Shown here one piece after another: positions 15,845 to 25,600 of a stretch of 64,000 nt of DNA (position 1 is the first letter of the stretch; each line of letters begins with the position of its first letter). The stretch is taken from NCBI RefSeq assembly GCF_000368565.1, contig NZ_KB849544.1, forward strand, positions 95,064-159,063, written 5' to 3'. The position numbers were made by a program, and so were the translations under genes. This DNA is from Acinetobacter gerneri DSM 14967 = CIP 107464 = MTCC 9824 (GTDB lineage Bacteria; Pseudomonadota; Gammaproteobacteria; Pseudomonadales; Moraxellaceae). The notes under the pieces are model-generated. The model saw only the letters and a program-made list of their open reading frames with translations. It searched no databases and was not told the DNA's origin.

Positions 15845-17335
15845 TTAAATTTTAATCTGTCTATACATCGGCATCCATGGTTCAGCCTGCTCCAGTTGAT
15901 GCGCAAGTTGCAATAATAAATCTTCACGGCCAAATGGGGCAATAAACTGAGAACCTAATGGTAAATGGTCTTTGTTCCAATAAAGTGGCACTGACATGGC
16001 TGGTAAACCCGTAATGTTCGCTAGTTGAGTAAATGGAACCCATTGTAAATTATTACGAATAATTTGATCGATCAATTTTCCTTTGGCAAGATGATGCGCT
16101 TGTCCGACGCTGATTAATCCTCTTAAAATTGGAGTTTGCCAAGCTGGGGTTTTAACTTGTCCATTTTTAGGTGCAACCGATGCTGTTGAGGGAATTAAAA
16201 ATAAGTCAAAATCATCAAAAAAATAGTTCATTTGGGTGACATATTTCCCCCAATTATTGATATTTTGAATGTAATCTAAGGCTGAAGTTTTTGCCCCTAA
16301 TGCAGCGATGGCTAAACTATCCAATTCAAAATCACTATTTTTGACGCCGTATTGCGCTTTCATATTTTCAATATTGTATGCACATTGGCTAAACCACGTT
16401 GTCAAAAAATCTTTTGCGAGTGCTTTTCCATCAATTTTAGGTGAAGCTTCAACGACTTCATGACCAAGTGCAGCTAATAATTTAGCTGTTTTTTCAATGG
16501 CTAAAACGGCATCTTTCGATACTTTGGTTGCAATAGGTGACGTCGTTGAGAAAGCAATACGTAATTTTTTTGGAGCTTGTTGCATTATTTTTAAATAACT
16601 TTGCGACGGTGATTCAATGGTAAAAAGCGAACTATGCTCACGCCCCTGTGTTGCATCAAGCATCGCGGCACTATCGCGCACTGATTTTGTCAGTACATGT
16701 TGAGAAACTGCACCATGCATGACCTCACTCATTGAAGGCCCCCAAGGCGTACGGCCTCGACTCGGTTTTAAGCCAAATAATCCACAATATGATGCGGGAA
16801 TGCGTATTGAACCACCACCATCACTAGCTCCTGCAATCGGCACGATTCCCGCAGCAACTGCCGATGCAGATCCACCGGAAGATCCGCCACTATTGTGTTT
16901 TAAATTCCATGGATTTCGGCAACTTCCCCAAGCCTCAGGCTCTGTAATTCCTTTAATGCCGAGTTCTGGAGAATTGGTCAATCCAAAAGTTACGATACCA
17001 GTTTGTTCCCAGCGATTGACGATTTCAGCATTTTCACTGGCAATATAATTGATCCGTTTTAAACTTTTCGAGCCATAAGAAGTAGCAACACCTTGATATT
17101 ATTGATGTAAATCCTTAACTAAAAAAGGCACACCTGCAAAAATTCCTGTTAAGTTTTGTTCAGTTCTTTTTTGTGCCCGATCATGCATATTGATCACGAT
17201 AGCATTGAGTTTGGGGTTGATTTCTTGTGATCTTTCAAGTGCAGTTTCAAGTAATTCAAAAGCTTGAACTTGTTTGGTTTTAACTAGATCCGCAAGACCT
17301 AAACCATCATATTTTAAATATTCATCAAATTTCAT
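15845..17335 (-). pseudogene. amidase (NylA/GatA-like) with in-frame stop codon
   Basis: An amidase-signature hydrolase of about 496 codons broken by a single TAA at 17099-17101 (codon 79). Upstream of the stop lies the N-terminus with the catalytic Lys74 (PFLVKDLHQ). Downstream, the frame continues without shift as YQGVATSYGSKSL and carries the glycine/serine signature GGSSGGSASAVAAG and SDGGGSIRIPAS, holding the cis-Ser and nucleophile Ser of the Ser-Ser-Lys triad. Homologues normally have Glu or a similar residue at this place, so one base change explains the stop. The rest of the sequence is well preserved, implying recent loss or occasional readthrough. A MITE-like element lies just past its 3' end. 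The closest named relatives hydrolyse linear or cyclic amides; the substrate is unknown. Confidence 0.88.
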
Positions 17336-17357
17336 TGTTATACCATCTGCTATTGTT

Positions 17358-18815
17358 TTAAGTCGTGCCTAAGTTGTGTTTGACGCACAATTGGTTGCGA
17401 CCATTTTCTTTAGCTTGATATAATGCAAGATCTGCTTGATTGATAAGCTGTTGAAATGGAACACAATAGGGCAATGTTTGAAAACTTAAACCAATACTAA
17501 CACTTATATTTAAAATTTCACCATTTTCTAAGTAAATTGGTGTTTGATGGACAGAATTACAAATTCTTTGCGCAATTTGAGTGCTTTGTTTAAGCGATAA
17601 ATTTTTGAATAAAATAGCAAATTCTTCACCACCTAAACGACCAAAGAGATCAGTTTCACGTAAATTAGATTTGACAATTTTTGTAAACTCTTGCAAGACA
17701 TAGTCACCAGTCATATGCCCATAATGGTCATTTATTTTTTTAAAATGATCTAAATCTAACAATAAAATGGTAATGCTTTCTGAAACATTTTTTGGAGAAA
17801 TATGATTGACTAGGCGCTCACTTTCTTCATAAAAAAAACGACGGTTCATCGTTGAAGTCAAACTATCGTGATTTGCTAGATATAAGATTTGATGATAAAG
17901 CTTTTGTCGATTCATACTGATAATAGATAAAGTCAGTGGACCTAAAGCTAGCATCACCAATCCGATACGAATAGAAATCGCTGTAGATAAATATGCAGTA
18001 GAGGACTCAGAAGCATAGAATGTGCTTAAACTGGTATAAAGAAATGTGACTACAATCAAATTTATAATCGTTACGAAGAAGAGATTGTAACGTAAAGATG
18101 CCCAAATCAAAGCTGCAATCGGGAACATGATTGAGCCTGGTCCTGTAAAAAAATGTGCCAAAATCACAGAAATAAGGACAAAAATCGCAGGTAATATTTC
18201 GATAAATTGAAAGTTTTCTTGACGTTTATTCTTCCAATATTCTTGGAGTACAGCTTTAGTTGGAATCGCTAAAACAATCGGTAAATAAGTAATAATATTT
18301 AAAATTTCACCCGTCCACCACATACCAAAATCGACCCAAATTCGAGCTGGATTCATAAAAGTGTTAGGGACAAAAGGAATGGTAGAAACAGCAAAAATTG
18401 CACCACTTAAGCAACCGCCTAAAGCACTTATAAGAAATAAATAAAGAAATGTTAAGCCTTTATTATAATTACGAAAATTTAAATGAAACCATCGAATAAT
18501 CAACATACTAACAAATACATTGATCATATTTGCCATCGTTAAAAATAAGGTAAGTAGAACGTAATTTCCTGTGACTAAGTCAGCAGCCATGTAGCCAATA
18601 AAACTACCTAACCAGCCTCCTAAATTGTGATAATTTGGAAATCTTAAAAAAATACCCAATAAAACTGCATTTGCAATCCAAAAAGTTGCTAAAAATGTGA
18701 GTGGTCTACCTAAAATTCCGATTAGGCAGCAACTAAAAATAATAATGCCGATAATAAAAAAGGCATGTATATTTTCATGAAGCTTTTTCGAATTTAGTTG
18801 AATAAAACCAATCAA
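17358..18815 (-). CDS. MASE1-GGDEF diguanylate cyclase
   Basis: Membrane-bound enzyme making the second messenger cyclic di-GMP from GTP, 485 residues. Residues about 1-310 hold eight or so hydrophobic helices of the MASE1 sensor type (early block 'GRPLTFLATFWIANAVLLG'). The GGDEF domain follows (about 320-480), with 'HDSLTSTMNRR', 'LDLDHFKKINDHYGH' and the active-site loop GRLGGEEF. An inhibitory I-site RETD sits five residues before GGEEF, so product feedback is expected. No EAL domain is present. It lies 22 bp upstream of the broken amidase on the same strand and could have been co-transcribed with it. It may feed into attachment or biofilm control, but no link to the fimbriae is shown. 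Confidence 0.9.
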   Translation of the reverse strand: MIGFIQLNSKKLHENIHAFFIIGIIIFSCCLIGILGRPLTFLATFWIANAVLLGIFLRFPNYHNLGGWLGSFIGYMAADLVTGNYVLLTLFLTMANMINVFVSMLIIRWFHLNFRNYNKGLTFLYLFLISALGGCLSGAIFAVSTIPFVPNTFMNPARIWVDFGMWWTGEILNIITYLPIVLAIPTKAVLQEYWKNKRQENFQFIEILPAIFVLISVILAHFFTGPGSIMFPIAALIWASLRYNLFFVTIINLIVVTFLYTSLSTFYASESSTAYLSTAISIRIGLVMLALGPLTLSIISMNRQKLYHQILYLANHDSLTSTMNRRFFYEESERLVNHISPKNVSESITILLLDLDHFKKINDHYGHMTGDYVLQEFTKIVKSNLRETDLFGRLGGEEFAILFKNLSLKQSTQIAQRICNSVHQTPIYLENGEILNISVSIGLSFQTLPYCVPFQQLINQADLALYQAKENGRNQLCVKHNLGTT

Positions 18816-19110
18816 TTGCTTGCTCTGCTTATCGAATTATTATAAAAGTGAGTTTGATGTCACGTTTTGTAATTATATTATATCTTTTCAAGATCTTTTT
18901 ATAGTATTAATTTAAGTATCCCTAAAAAATAATAGATATTTTATCAATTATCTTAAAAAAATGAAGTTCTTATATAATGAGCCGATACATGGATTAAGCA
19001 CAATTGTAAAATTCCATCATTTTTGAATTTTCAGATAAATTTGAAAAATCTAAAATGATGGAATAGTTTTTATATTAACTTTTAATATTTCAACTGAATT
19101 TTGTTTTTTA
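18816..19110. other. intergenic region between cyclase and oxidoreductase
   Basis: About 295 bases with no gene seen. An imperfect inverted repeat (AATTCCATCATTTTTGAATTTT... with ...AAAATGATGGAAT, about 19009-19063) can form a hairpin past the 3' end of the oxidoreductase gene and may act as its terminator. The left part should hold the promoter of the diguanylate cyclase. Confidence 0.4.
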
Positions 19111-20181
19111 TTAAGCCGATTTACGCTCTAATTCTAAGGATTCAATGAAAATTGTTCTATTTTCTCTAGCAGATTTCTCAATACATTCTAAGAGTTGAAT
19201 GTTTCTGATCGCATCTTGGGCTGAAGAAATAGGTTGAACTTTTTGATCAATTACATCAATAAAATGAGAGAGTTGGCTGATATAAACATCTTCAGTTTTA
19301 TCTGGCTCAATTTTATTTTTGACTAAAGTCGTTGACCAACTTTTTTCATTATTTTGTGGATAATTCCAATATTCTAATTGGGGTACACTTAAAGCACCTT
19401 CTGAGCCACTGATGAAATAACAGTTTTGATCAGGAGAGCTAGCAAAACTTGTTTTATTTTCTTCAGTATTTTGATCCCATCCCCAAGGAGAAACAGCAGC
19501 ATCAGATGCAAGTAGCGTTGCTAAAGCCCCATTTTCAAAGCGTAAAGTGATAGAAATCGTGTCTTCAACTTCTAAATTTCTATTTTTATGCCCCATCATC
19601 GCTTGTACAGATTCAATTTCGCCATTGAGATAACGCATCAAATCCAGATCATGAACTAAATTGATCGCTAAAACTCCCGCACCTGACTTTCGATGCCATT
19701 CGATATCAAAATAATGATCAGGTTTATACACGCTCCACAGGACATTGAAGGTATTAATATCGCCTAGTATACCTTGATCTATAATTTCTTTTGCTTGTTG
19801 AATAATCTTATTATGGCGTCGATGATGTCCAACTAATATGGGAATATTCAACTTATTTTGGGCCACTATCAACTGCAATGCTTCATTTGTATCTAAAGCA
19901 AGCGGCTTTTCCAAGAGACATGCAACTCCATGTTGCATACAGGTAATTGCTGTTGAAACATGGAAACGATTTGGATTTGCAATAATTACACCATCAACTT
20001 TTTCATGTGAAAAGAGTTGTTCTAAATCTTGGTAATGAGCAACCTTATATTCTTGAGCAAGAACATCTGAAAAGGGATCACAAATTGCGATGAGTTCTGC
20101 TTGTTGATGTCGAGCAATGGTTTGGGCATGTTTTTTTCCCATAACACCTGCACCAATAATTGCAATTTTTTTCGAGGTCAT
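19111..20181 (-). CDS. Gfo/Idh/MocA-family NAD(P)-dependent oxidoreductase
   Basis: A 356-residue soluble dehydrogenase. The N-terminal Rossmann fold has GAGVMGKKHA (about residues 10-19). The family's Glu-Lys-Pro motif lies at 91-93 (CLLEKPLALD), where the lysine is catalytic. A C-terminal alpha/beta domain carries the 'HDLDLMRYL' histidine-containing block near residue 180. Family members oxidise sugars, inositols or related polyols, or dihydrodiols; the substrate is not predictable. It sits 140 bp downstream of pobR on the same strand but has its own palindromic operator-like site 50 bp upstream, so it is probably regulated separately. No sugar transporter lies nearby. Confidence 0.85.
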   Translation of the reverse strand: MTSKKIAIIGAGVMGKKHAQTIARHQQAELIAICDPFSDVLAQEYKVAHYQDLEQLFSHEKVDGVIIANPNRFHVSTAITCMQHGVACLLEKPLALDTNEALQLIVAQNKLNIPILVGHHRRHNKIIQQAKEIIDQGILGDINTFNVLWSVYKPDHYFDIEWHRKSGAGVLAINLVHDLDLMRYLNGEIESVQAMMGHKNRNLEVEDTISITLRFENGALATLLASDAAVSPWGWDQNTEENKTSFASSPDQNCYFISGSEGALSVPQLEYWNYPQNNEKSWSTTLVKNKIEPDKTEDVYISQLSHFIDVIDQKVQPISSAQDAIRNIQLLECIEKSARENRTIFIESLELERKSA

Positions 20182-20230
20182 TATTTTAGCTCCTTGCTTT
20201 GAAATTTGATCTTAGCAATTAAATTTATAA

Positions 20231-20249
20231 TTTGGAACAGTGTTCCAAA
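20231..20249. promoter_or_regulatory. palindromic operator upstream of oxidoreductase
   Basis: Perfect 19-bp palindrome with one central base: TTTGGAACA-G-TGTTCCAAA. It is centred about 60 bp upstream of the oxidoreductase start. The GGAAC...GTTCC arms fit the style of IclR-family operators. It does not resemble the PobR site at 21168. Confidence 0.6.
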
Positions 20250-20322
20250 AAATATAGAGATAAATTTTTATAAAATGCAAATCATGTTTATGAAGCACAG
20301 ATGAAGAGCTAGATCCTCAAAT

Positions 20323-21132
20323 TTATAACATTGATCTCAATTCATATGCAGTATTTCTTAATAAAGGCAAAATACTATTGAGCAAATAATCATCGCTAAC
20401 TCGATGTGTTTGTGACATACAATTGAGAGCCGCAACTGTTTGTCCTTGCGTATTTACAATCGGTACTGCTATCGCGATAACGCCTAATTCATGTTCTTCT
20501 TTAGATAAGCAATAATCTGTTGTTGAGACTTGCTTCAAGACTTGAAAAAAATCTTGTTCCGACTGAAGAGTAAAGGGCGTTAAACGCTTAAGTTGATATT
20601 TATTAAACCAATTTTTTTGTTCATCTGGACTTAAAGCTGCCAATAAAACTTTGCCTGTAGACGTAGCATGAGCAGGTAAGCGGTTGCCCAAATGCATACC
20701 ATAGGGGCTTGAGCGCAATATATCTTGTTGGGGTAAAAAACTTCGTGCAATGGGAACCACTTCATCATCATCTAAAACTACAATCGAAAAAGTGAGTGAA
20801 GTTTGCGCACATAATATATTTAAAATGGGCTGTGCAATCTTGGGAAGATGTGCTGAGCTGAGATATGAACTAGAAAATCTTAATACTTTATGTGTTAACC
20901 AAAAATAATGCTCATCACCGTCTAAATAACCTAAAAATTTTAAAGTTTTCAAATATCGTCTAGAAGCAGTTCGACTCATGCCTGTTCTTTCAGCGATTTG
21001 TGTCGCATTTAATTTTTGTCGATCTATGCCAAATGCTTCAAGCAAACTTAGACCTTTGCCAAGCCCCGCAATAAAATCATCCTTACTCATGATTTCACCT
21101 GAGGTTTTATTTTCAATCATTTCGTAACGCAT
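20323..21132 (-). CDS. pobR: PobR, IclR-family activator of pobA
   Basis: Transcriptional activator that responds to 4-hydroxybenzoate, about 269 residues. An N-terminal winged helix-turn-helix ('LNATQIAERTGMSRTASRRYLKTLKFLGYL') precedes an IclR ligand-binding domain, with 'HLGNRLPAHATSTGKVLLA' and 'EEHELGVIAIAVP' typical of the family. Whole stretches match A. baylyi PobR as I remember it (for example FWLTHKVLRFSSSYLSSAHLP), so the assignment is firm. The ATG at 21132 has GGGA upstream; a TTG one codon earlier is unlikely, and internal Met codons are possible. It is divergent from pobA with a palindromic operator in the gap. Confidence 0.93.
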   Translation of the reverse strand: MRYEMIENKTSGEIMSKDDFIAGLGKGLSLLEAFGIDRQKLNATQIAERTGMSRTASRRYLKTLKFLGYLDGDEHYFWLTHKVLRFSSSYLSSAHLPKIAQPILNILCAQTSLTFSIVVLDDDEVVPIARSFLPQQDILRSSPYGMHLGNRLPAHATSTGKVLLAALSPDEQKNWFNKYQLKRLTPFTLQSEQDFFQVLKQVSTTDYCLSKEEHELGVIAIAVPIVNTQGQTVAALNCMSQTHRVSDDYLLNSILPLLRNTAYELRSML

Positions 21133-21167
21133 CAAAAAATCCCTTTTTCATATAACTCATTAATTTT

Positions 21168-21182
21168 GTCCGATATACGGAC
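21168..21182. promoter_or_regulatory. PobR operator
   Basis: Palindrome GTCCG-ATATA-CGGAC in the pobR-pobA intergenic region. A further related half at about 21188-21200 (ACCGTTAATCGGT) follows it. PobR and PcaU of Acinetobacter bind such a palindrome plus an extra repeat, so this is the expected binding region, about 100 bp upstream of pobA. Confidence 0.7.
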
Positions 21183-21246
21183 ATGAGTACCGTTAATCGG
21201 TGAAAATTCATTTTTCACTATAGCTGAAAATTCACAGAATTATTAA

Positions 21247-22491
<1,245 letters not shown>

Positions 22492-22895
22492 GTTGATTGT
22501 ATAAATTCGCGCTGTAATTAAATTTAGATCAGCACTCGCTACAATGTGTATTGATTACAAATACATAGAGTGTTGATCGTTTTTTTGAAAATAATTTGAG
22601 CAGATCACAATAATAATCTTATAAGCAAAAAAACTCATCCCTTGTTGCAAATATCAGTTATTAAAATCATAAATCAAAATATATAACTGTTTAGCTGAGC
22701 TTATTATTGTCCTTATAAATCTGTTATTTCTACACTAAATAATCAGAATAATTTAGGTTTTGCAGATCAAAATTAAGTTGAACTTTACATAATTTTTTCA
22801 AATAATCGCATTTTTTTAAACATTCACTTATTAATTGATAAAATCAAATTGTTGATATATATTATTTTAATTTTTAATTGTGGTTTTTTTCTAAA
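22492..22895. other. intergenic region after pobA
   Basis: About 400 A+T-rich bases with no gene. The left part holds the pobA terminator (22527-22586); the right part should contain the promoter of the small secreted protein gene. Confidence 0.5.
22527..22586 (+). terminator. long hairpin terminator of pobA
   Basis: Outer stem GATCAGCACTC / GAGTGTTGATC (one G-U pair), with an inner TGTATT/AATACA pairing, followed directly by GTTTTTTT. Confidence 0.75.
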
Positions 22896-23333
22896 ATGAA
22901 GAAGATTTTTTTATCGTCATTGATTTTATTTCTAAGTTCAAGTACTTTTGCAGCGAATTGTTCTATTACTTATAAAGCTTCAGAAACTTTATCGAGTGCA
23001 ATTGAAAAAGAAGGCTTTACTTTTGATAATTACGAAAAGCTATGTCAAAGATTAAAACAAAATAATGCAGGGGTTTCATTTTCAACCGTTTCTCAAATTA
23101 GCCCTTATCAAACAACTGCTGCCGTTGTGATCAGCCTTTATCCGATTGGTAAGATCGGCATGACAAGTGCTACAACAAATTGGATTAGATACGATGAATC
23201 AAGAACGACAAATGCTCAAAAAAGCACTTTATATGGTGTGGCAATGGCAGGATTGAATGATCTAGCGGATGATAAAAATCAGTTGGCACTGATGTTGAAA
23301 CAAGTGAGTGAAATTCGCACTGGTATCAAATAA
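22896..23333 (+). CDS. small secreted protein of unknown function
   Basis: A 145-residue protein with a clear signal peptide (MKKIFLSSLILFLSSSTFA, cleaved before ANCSI). The mature part has two cysteines (about positions 22 and 50 of the precursor), which could form one disulfide, and a central hydrophobic segment 'TTAAVVISLYPIG'. It resembles uncharacterised Acinetobacter periplasmic proteins. The ATG at 22896 is preferred over a TTG at 22878 because it begins the signal sequence. No neighbour suggests a role; the phosphonate regulator downstream is separated by 295 bp. Confidence 0.72.
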   Translation: MKKIFLSSLILFLSSSTFAANCSITYKASETLSSAIEKEGFTFDNYEKLCQRLKQNNAGVSFSTVSQISPYQTTAAVVISLYPIGKIGMTSATTNWIRYDESRTTNAQKSTLYGVAMAGLNDLADDKNQLALMLKQVSEIRTGIK

Positions 23334-23346
23334 ATATTTGAAACAT

Positions 23347-23458
23347 TTGCTCTATCAAGCGATATATCTAAACAAATTATGAAAAAGATGAATTTTTTCT
23401 ATTAGATCGAATTTATGAAAATTGGTTCAATTTGTTTTAAGCTGCTTTGATAGAGTAA
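23347..23458. repeat. inverted-repeat arms of unknown role
   Basis: Arms TTGCTCTATCAAGC and GCTTTGATAGAGTAA face each other about 84 bp apart in the intergenic region, differing by one base and one insertion. Possibly a small decayed element or a long-range hairpin. Confidence 0.4.
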
Positions 23459-23628
23459 ATAATTTTAGTAAAGTGTTGATTTAATTTAAAATTATCAATT
23501 TTGCTAGATGTTTAATGCGTGAATGATTATTTCCGTATCATACTTAAATTTTTAAAATTCATTTAAACGCTAATAATTGAAATATTTTTTCAGTATATTA
23601 GTCATATGATTTTTAAATTATTTTTGAC

Positions 23629-24360
23629 ATGAGCGAAATAGATCAAGAAACACAAAAAGTACCGAAATATATTCCGATTCGAGATGCGATTGCACATGAA
23701 ATAGAATCTGGTGCATTAGCGAGCAATCAAAAACTTCCTTCAGAAAGGGTGTTATCTGAACAATTTGATACGACCCGTGTCGCAGTTCGTGAAGCCTTAC
23801 TTGCGCTTGAAACGGATGGTTTAATTTATCGTTTGGACCGTCGCGGATGGTATGTGCGCGCTCCACGAATTATTTACCAGCCACAATCGACAAAGAGCTT
23901 TAATCAATATGTGAAAGAACAAGGTTTTATTCCAAGCACTGAATTGATTTCAGCACAAGTTACACAAGCGACAGCTTGGGATGCTAAGCATTTAAATATT
24001 GAAATCGGCGCAGAAATTTATTCAATTTGGCGAAAACGCAGTATTGATGGACGTCCTGTTTTAGTTGAACATTTACGTGTTATTTCAGATTATTTCCCAA
24101 ATTTTTTAAAACAAGATTTACAACAATCCATTACTCAATTGATGGCAAAAGAGTATCAGTGCCATATTACTAGAGCAGAAATAAATTTATATCCAACAGC
24201 ATTGTCTGAACAACAGGCAAAATTATTACATGTAAATGTAGGTGCGATGGGCTTATATATATGTCGTTCAAATCGTAACGAACATGGCATGGTGACGGAT
24301 GTCGATCAAGAATATTGGTTGCATGATGTATTGGATCTACATTTTGAAGCGAATGAATGA
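23629..24360 (+). CDS. GntR-family (HutC/PhnF-like) phosphonate regulator
   Basis: A 243-residue transcription factor at the head of the 2-aminoethylphosphonate cluster. An N-terminal winged helix ('IPIRDAIAHEIESGALASNQKLPSERVLSEQF' with recognition helix 'DTTRVAVREALLAL', about residues 15-75) is followed by a UTRA ligand-binding domain ('IYSIWRKRSIDGRPVLVEHLRVI'). PhnF-type relatives bind TGGT-x4-ACCA sites. Such a site lies 17 bp past the stop of this gene, in front of the transporter, and another precedes phnW, so it most likely represses both blocks until phosphonate or a metabolite is bound. Confidence 0.87.
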   Translation: MSEIDQETQKVPKYIPIRDAIAHEIESGALASNQKLPSERVLSEQFDTTRVAVREALLALETDGLIYRLDRRGWYVRAPRIIYQPQSTKSFNQYVKEQGFIPSTELISAQVTQATAWDAKHLNIEIGAEIYSIWRKRSIDGRPVLVEHLRVISDYFPNFLKQDLQQSITQLMAKEYQCHITRAEINLYPTALSEQQAKLLHVNVGAMGLYICRSNRNEHGMVTDVDQEYWLHDVLDLHFEANE

Positions 24361-24376
24361 AATAATGATTTAAAAA

Positions 24377-24404
24377 ATTAAATCTGGTTTAAACCAGATT
24401 TAAT
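24377..24404. promoter_or_regulatory. PhnF-like operator 1 (transporter genes)
   Basis: A 28-bp perfect palindrome centred on CTGGTTTAAACCAG, between the GntR gene and the binding-protein gene. The core TGGT-TTAA-ACCA fits the PhnF consensus and is repeated at 29755. It lies about 65 bp upstream of the binding-protein start. Confidence 0.85.
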
Positions 24405-24468
24405 AGAATTGTCATATAAAACTGTTGAAATACTGACATCAAAACAAAACTCATCTTTAGGAAAAAAT

Positions 24469-25569
24469 ATGAGTCGGTATGTTCAACACAGTAAAATCTT
24501 ACATCGTGTTCAGAATGGTAAAAGCCAAGTTTCAAATATACGCTTGCTCAAAGTAAAGACTTTAGCACTGGCATTTGTTGTATTGAATAGTGCATTTTTA
24601 GCTGCCTGTTCAACACATACGAGCAATAAAGAACAAGAACAAATTACGGTTTATACGGCAGTTGAAGCAGATCAACTCAAGCGTTATCAATGGGAATTGA
24701 AGAAAGCTTATCCAGAACTTAGGGTGAAATGGGTTCGTGATTCAACAGGTGTGATCACCGCAAAATTACTGGCAGAACAAAAAAATCCCCAAGCTGATGT
24801 TGTTTTTGGCTTGGCACTGACCAGTTTATTGGTCATGGAAAAGAAAGATTTACTGCAAGCTTATAAACCTAAAGGTGTTGAACATCTAAAAACCAATTTT
24901 GTGAGTCCAAAAAGCGTTCCGACATGGACTGGGATGGATGCTTGGGAATCTGCGATTTGTGTAAATACCGTTGAACTCGCAAAAAAATCATTACCTATTC
25001 CACGATCTTGGCAGGATTTAAGCAAACCAATTTATAAAAATATGATTGTTATGCCAAATCCAGCTTCGAGTGGCACGGGTTATTTGGATGTGACCGCTTG
25101 GATGCAAATATGGGGCGAGCAAAAAGCTTGGACCTATATGCAAGCACTCGACAAAAATATTTCCCAATATACTCACTCTGGTTCTAAGCCTTGCAAAATG
25201 GCAGCTCAGGGGGAAACTCCAATCGGAATTTCTTTTGGATATCCAGCATTTAAATTGAAATCACGCGGTGCACCTTTAGAAGTCGTTTATCCAAGTGAAG
25301 GGCTAGGTTGGGAAATGGAAGCTTCAGCCATCGTTAAAGGAACCAAACATTTAAGCAGTGCTGAGAAATTTATCAATTGGTCAGTGACGCGCTCTGCAAA
25401 TGAAGCTTATGCAAAAAACTTTTCAATGGTGGCATATCAAGGGGTTGAAACGAGCAGCCCAGATTTTCCAAAAGATTTAGCAAAAAAATTGGTTAAAAAT
25501 GACTTTTATTGGTCAGCAGAACATCGCGAACGGATTTTGGCTGAATGGTCAAAACGGTTTGAAAAATAA
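24469..25569 (+). CDS. phnS: 2-aminoethylphosphonate ABC transporter, substrate-binding protein
   Basis: Periplasmic binding component, about 366 residues. The N-terminal signal ends in the lipobox-like LNSAFLAACS, so it is probably an outer-leaflet lipoprotein. The mature part is of the iron/polyamine-type binding fold (SBP_bac_6-like), with 'ITVYTAVEADQLKRY', 'WVRDSTGVITAKLLAEQKNPQADVVFG' and 'GTGYLDVTAWMQIWG', characteristic of the PhnS2 branch. The ATG at 24469 follows TTAGGA; a TTG at 24409 would add 20 residues before the signal and lies beside the operator, so I reject it. It is first in the transport block after the GntR gene. Confidence 0.88.
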   Translation: MSRYVQHSKILHRVQNGKSQVSNIRLLKVKTLALAFVVLNSAFLAACSTHTSNKEQEQITVYTAVEADQLKRYQWELKKAYPELRVKWVRDSTGVITAKLLAEQKNPQADVVFGLALTSLLVMEKKDLLQAYKPKGVEHLKTNFVSPKSVPTWTGMDAWESAICVNTVELAKKSLPIPRSWQDLSKPIYKNMIVMPNPASSGTGYLDVTAWMQIWGEQKAWTYMQALDKNISQYTHSGSKPCKMAAQGETPIGISFGYPAFKLKSRGAPLEVVYPSEGLGWEMEASAIVKGTKHLSSAEKFINWSVTRSANEAYAKNFSMVAYQGVETSSPDFPKDLAKKLVKNDFYWSAEHRERILAEWSKRFEK

Positions 25570-25600
25570 CATTTTATAAAATTGAAAATTTAGGTGCATT

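Noticed and set aside
15845..16981. Stand-alone 378-residue amidase
   Set aside because: It lacks the catalytic Lys, has no ribosome-binding site, and is continuous in frame with the upstream part across one TAA codon.
24409..24468. Longer N-terminus for the phosphonate-binding protein (TTG start)
   Set aside because: It would place 20 polar residues before the lipoprotein signal and start almost on the operator; the ATG at 24469 has a proper ribosome-binding site.
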